64,000 nucleotides of DNA from an uncultured Flavobacteriales bacterium. GTDB taxonomy: Bacteria; Bacteroidota; Bacteroidia; Flavobacteriales_D; Sanyastnellaceae. The stretch lies in contig CAJQJX010000040.1 of assembly GCA_905478795.1 (NCBI GenBank), positions 1 through 64,000 of the forward strand, given 5' to 3'. A program made the position numbers and the translations under genes. Below are positions 61,160 through 64,000 of this stretch, piece by piece (position 1 is the stretch's first letter; each line of letters begins with the position of its first letter). Below the pieces are notes generated by a model. That model ran no database searches. It was given only the letters and a program-made list of their open reading frames with translations, and was not told the origin of the DNA.

Positions 61160-62934
61160 GCCTTGGGCTGCAACTTGAGGATGCCCCAGACTCCGCCGAT
61201 ACAGAGTACCGCCATGCCCGCGGCTGTAGCACCTTGTCCAAACAATGCCGCCCCAACCCCCAGCAAGGCGCCGTAAATGGCCACGCACCCCAAAAAGGCC
61301 TGAAGCAAGGACCGGGGGACGTTCCAAGAAGCATTGTTCAAGCCCTGACTGGGTGGAAAGCGGCTCCATCCAGGACCACCGGGTTGCACCTTGTCTACAA
61401 AGGATTGCAAAGTGGCGGGGGATTCTGGCTTCATGACCCATGCGGCCACAACCCACCCCAACGTCGTCAATAGGCTTCCTGCAACCAGCTTCTCCCAAGA
61501 CGCCAACTCCGGAACGAGAGCTACCGGTTCTGCAGCCAAGGCATCGTGGCACCATGTGAAATAGGCGGCAACCAACAGTGACAGGATCATGGCCACGATT
61601 TCAGTGCTGGCGGAAATCCTCCACCAGAACCAGCGCAGGATGAACAGCCCCCCCGTTCCTGCACCGAGCAAGAGCAGTAGATTAAATGCTTGTGAAGCCG
61701 AAGTCAGGGTGAGGCTCAACAGCGCGCCAGCGATTAGTGACAGGAGGCTGGCCCATCGGCCGGCTGCTACTTTTTGGGACTCCGTGGCGTTGGGTCGAAT
61801 GAAGCGTGCCCAACCGTCGTGAACCAAGTAGCTCGCCCCCAAATTCACTTGGGTACTCATGGTGGAGATGAAGGCTGCAAGCAACGAAGCTGCAACCCAT
61901 CCGAGTAAGCCCGCTGGGAGCAAGCTCAACATGGCTGGGTAAGCCACATCATGCCCCACCTTGTCTGCGGCGAGCTGTGGAAAGGCCGTAGCGATCGCCT
62001 CGAGGTCTGGAAAAACAATCAGGGAGGCCAAAGCCACCAATATCCATGGCCATGGCCGCAATGCGTAATGTGCGGCATTAAACAGCAACGTCGCACCGAC
62101 GGCATCGTCTTCGCTCCTGGCGCTGAACATACGCTGTGCGATGTACCCTCCTCCTCCAGGTTCTGCGCCGGGGTAATAGCTGGCCCACCATTGAACCGCA
62201 AGTGGCACCAGCATCACAGGCACCCACACTTCAGGATTGCTAAAGTCCGGCCAAACAGAAAGTTTGCCCATCACATTGGGGTGGGTCATGAGCCCCTCAA
62301 TCCCTCCTACCTCCGGCAATCCGAGTACATAAACGCTGGCGGCTACAGCGCCCCCCATGGCGAGGAAAAATTGGAACAAGTCTGTCCACAGAATGGCGCG
62401 AAGCCCTCCATAAACGCTAAACAACAAGGTGACGGAGCACGTTACAAGCAGGGTCATCCAACCTGGCCAACCGAGGAGAATACTGCCCAGCTTGATCGCA
62501 GCCAGGCTCACGGTAGCCATCACCAACACGTTGAATACCAACCCCAGATATACTGCCCGGAATCCCCTCAAAAATGCTCCGGCTTTACCGCCATAACGGA
62601 GCTCATAGAACGCAATGTCTGTGAGCACACCTGAACGGCGCCAGAGTCGGGCATAGACAAACACGGTCACCATGCCCGTGAGCAGGAAGGCCCACCAGGC
62701 CCAGTTACCAGAGACCCCCTGTTGCCGGACGAGGTCTGTCACAAGATTGGGGGTGTCGGCACTAAATGTGGTCGCCACCATCGAGGTGCCCAGAAGCCAC
62801 CAGGGCATGTTCCTTCCGCCCAAAAAGAAGTCGTCCGCGCTGTCATTGCCTTTGCGGCCGGCAGCCATGCCGATGATGAGAATGGTCAACAACACCCCGC
62901 CAATCACGAGGAAATCCAACAGTGCCAATTGCAT
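61156..62934 (-). CDS. Sodium:solute symporter (SSS family)
   Basis: A 592-residue transporter with about 14-15 hydrophobic segments. SSS motifs include DFFLGGRNMPWWLLGTSM, the unwound-helix region AATTFSADTPN-like (VATTFSADTPNLV) and WTDLFQFFL. ATG 62934 is chosen because TACATTG at 62941-62947 lies six bases upstream and the earlier TTG would overlap that element. The family imports sugars, amino acids or nucleosides with Na+. Overlap with the GHMP kinase start suggests it imports that kinase's sugar. Confidence 0.88.
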   Translation of the reverse strand: MQLALLDFLVIGGVLLTILIIGMAAGRKGNDSADDFFLGGRNMPWWLLGTSMVATTFSADTPNLVTDLVRQQGVSGNWAWWAFLLTGMVTVFVYARLWRRSGVLTDIAFYELRYGGKAGAFLRGFRAVYLGLVFNVLVMATVSLAAIKLGSILLGWPGWMTLLVTCSVTLLFSVYGGLRAILWTDLFQFFLAMGGAVAASVYVLGLPEVGGIEGLMTHPNVMGKLSVWPDFSNPEVWVPVMLVPLAVQWWASYYPGAEPGGGGYIAQRMFSARSEDDAVGATLLFNAAHYALRPWPWILVALASLIVFPDLEAIATAFPQLAADKVGHDVAYPAMLSLLPAGLLGWVAASLLAAFISTMSTQVNLGASYLVHDGWARFIRPNATESQKVAAGRWASLLSLIAGALLSLTLTSASQAFNLLLLLGAGTGGLFILRWFWWRISASTEIVAMILSLLVAAYFTWCHDALAAEPVALVPELASWEKLVAGSLLTTLGWVVAAWVMKPESPATLQSFVDKVQPGGPGWSRFPPSQGLNNASWNVPRSLLQAFLGCVAIYGALLGVGAALFGQGATAAGMAVLCIGGVWGILKLQPKA

Positions 62935-62940
62935 GACGCC

Positions 62941-62947
62941 CAATGTA
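62941..62947 (-). promoter_or_regulatory. -7-like element TACATTG of the symporter operon
   Basis: TAnnTTG on the minus strand, six bases upstream of ATG 62934. Confidence 0.4.
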
Positions 62948-63016
62948 GCACCCCAATGAGCACCACCGAACGCACTGGCTTTAATCCTTCTTGAATGGCA
63001 ACCGTTACTTTAGAGG

Positions 63017-64000
63017 ATGCGCTTGAGAATATTTGCCATCGCCATATTTGGCCTTCATCCGTTCTTCTTGAGCGGACAAGGGGTCACTTTTCATGCGGAT
63101 GTCGCTCCCATCGTATTCAACCACTGTACATCGTGCCACCGGCCTGGAGAAATCGGCCCCATGCCCTTTACCAATTACGCTGAAGTGGCTGCCTATGGCG
63201 AGTTTATCGAGTACGTCACTTCCATCGGCTATATGCCGCCTTGGTCACCCGATGAGACCTACAGTCATTTTGTAGGCGAGAATGTTTTGACGCCCAGCCA
63301 ATTGGCAACATTGAGCGATTGGGTGGAGGCCGGAAAGCCTGAAGGTGATCCCGCCGACAATCCCGGCCTGCCTGATTTCCCCGATGGCAGTCAAATTGGG
63401 ACTCCGGACCATGTATTGGGCATGGCCGAATCATATACCCACGCAGGGGACATGACCGAGCAATACCAAGTCTTTGTGATTCCCTCAGGATTTGCTGAAG
63501 CCACCTCGATTCGGGCCCTTGAAGTCTTGCCCGGAAACCACAACGTAGCGCATCATGCCATCATCGGCTTGGACATTTCGGGCACTGCCTCCATCCTAGA
63601 CGCAGCCGACCCAGCCCCAGGCTATGAAAGTTTTGGAGGCTTCGGATTCAATGCTGAGAACTCGTTTTTTAGCGCTTGGGTTCCCGGCGCTCTTCCCGTT
63701 CAATATCCTCCTGGAATCGGCCGGGTGATTCCCGCAGATGCAGATGTGCTGTTGCAAATGCACTACGGCCCCTCAGCGATTGACGAGTCCGACCAGACTG
63801 AAATCAACGTGTTTCTGTCCAACGAGCCCATTGAGCGTGAAGTGTTCACGGCGATCATGGGACCACAACACTTGGATGCGCCTTTCCTTATTCCTCCGAA
63901 CCAAGTCTCGTCCTTTCATGGCACCATGCCGGTGTCAGCGGACGTGAGCCTGCTCAGCATTGCGCCTCACTGCCACTTGATCGGTTCCTCATGGAAGGTT
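63017..64000 (+). CDS. Cytochrome c / copper type II monooxygenase-like protein (3' end cut)
   Basis: An open frame from ATG 63017 continues to the window edge (328 codons, no stop). A short signal-like N-terminus (MRLRIFAIAIFGLHPFFLSG) is followed by a c-type haem motif CTSCH (residue about 38) and PMPFTNYAEVAAYGEFIEYV. Copper-site motifs of the ascorbate-dependent/peptidylglycine monooxygenase fold follow: NVAHHAII, QMHYGP and APHCHLIG. Similar proteins in marine Bacteroidota often end in T9SS domains; here the C-terminus is not visible. TACTTTAG lies three bases before the ATG. The substrate is unknown. Confidence 0.85.
   Translation, partial: MRLRIFAIAIFGLHPFFLSGQGVTFHADVAPIVFNHCTSCHRPGEIGPMPFTNYAEVAAYGEFIEYVTSIGYMPPWSPDETYSHFVGENVLTPSQLATLSDWVEAGKPEGDPADNPGLPDFPDGSQIGTPDHVLGMAESYTHAGDMTEQYQVFVIPSGFAEATSIRALEVLPGNHNVAHHAIIGLDISGTASILDAADPAPGYESFGGFGFNAENSFFSAWVPGALPVQYPPGIGRVIPADADVLLQMHYGPSAIDESDQTEINVFLSNEPIEREVFTAIMGPQHLDAPFLIPPNQVSSFHGTMPVSADVSLLSIAPHCHLIGSSWKV

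Overview
This window is chromosomal DNA from a member of the Bacteroidota, most likely a marine Flavobacteriales/Cryomorphaceae-like lineage. The evidence is a short primary sigma factor of the Bacteroidota type, promoter-like TAnnTTTG elements, two proteins with gliding-motility/type IX secretion (T9SS type B) C-terminal domains, a GWxTD protein, a POT peptide transporter, a FISUMP-domain surface protein, GCTD...DDGSC repeats, and several secreted proteins ending in a dockerin-like module. By eye the base composition is GC-rich for this group. Shine-Dalgarno sequences are essentially absent.

Layout: (1) 1-2.9 kb: the end of an ATP-grasp-like gene and a large repetitive secreted FISUMP protein. 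(2) 3-10 kb, minus strand: thrC, thrB, the fused thrA, fabI and a GlcD-type FAD oxidase. (3) 10-17.7 kb, plus strand: DPP-IV-type peptidase, POT transporter, thioredoxin-like protein, citrate synthase translationally overlapped with an enoyl-CoA hydratase, and a DUF5715-like protein. (4) 17.8-28 kb: sterol-desaturase-family oxygenase, tRNA-Ser(UGA), alanine dehydrogenase, and a run of secreted enzymes (phosphodiesterase-LamG, GH16, CotH) with a small methyltransferase. (5) 28-41.7 kb: mixed short units including adenosine deaminase, GNAT, a gliding-motility-type PKD protein, GWxTD protein, glycosyltransferase, ComEC, HMG-CoA lyase, ZIP transporter and a SiaB-SiaC pair. (6) 41.7-53.8 kb, minus strand: ABCG-type transporter, beta-helix lipoprotein, and the core block Omp85-accD-rpsO-pnp-rpoD, with alkA on the plus strand. 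(7) 53.8-64 kb: TrmH-type methyltransferase, acyltransferase, DEAD-box helicase, 3-hydroxyacyl-CoA dehydrogenase, a possible sugar-salvage operon (Na+ symporter, GHMP kinase, nucleotidyltransferase, secreted dockerin-like protein), and the start of a cytochrome c/copper monooxygenase gene.

The most striking signal is in the FISUMP protein. It holds two copies of the domain exactly 1,440 bp apart. Across the last 57 codons the two copies differ at 22 codons by amino-acid changes confined to codon positions 1 and 2, while flanking codons are almost perfectly conserved at the DNA level; 29 of the 36 differing positions have an A in one copy. That is the footprint expected of adenine-directed mutagenesis by a diversity-generating retroelement (DGR). 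No reverse transcriptase or template repeat is visible in the window, so any such machinery would have to act from elsewhere.

Other genome-level themes are -7 promoter elements placed only 4-6 nt before many start codons (predicted leaderless or near-leaderless mRNAs), convergent genes whose 3' ends overlap with terminator-like hairpins inside the partner's coding sequence, and dockerin-like C-termini on three unrelated secreted proteins. No CRISPR array, insertion sequence, prophage or rRNA gene was seen. There is no gap over 300 bp without a gene.
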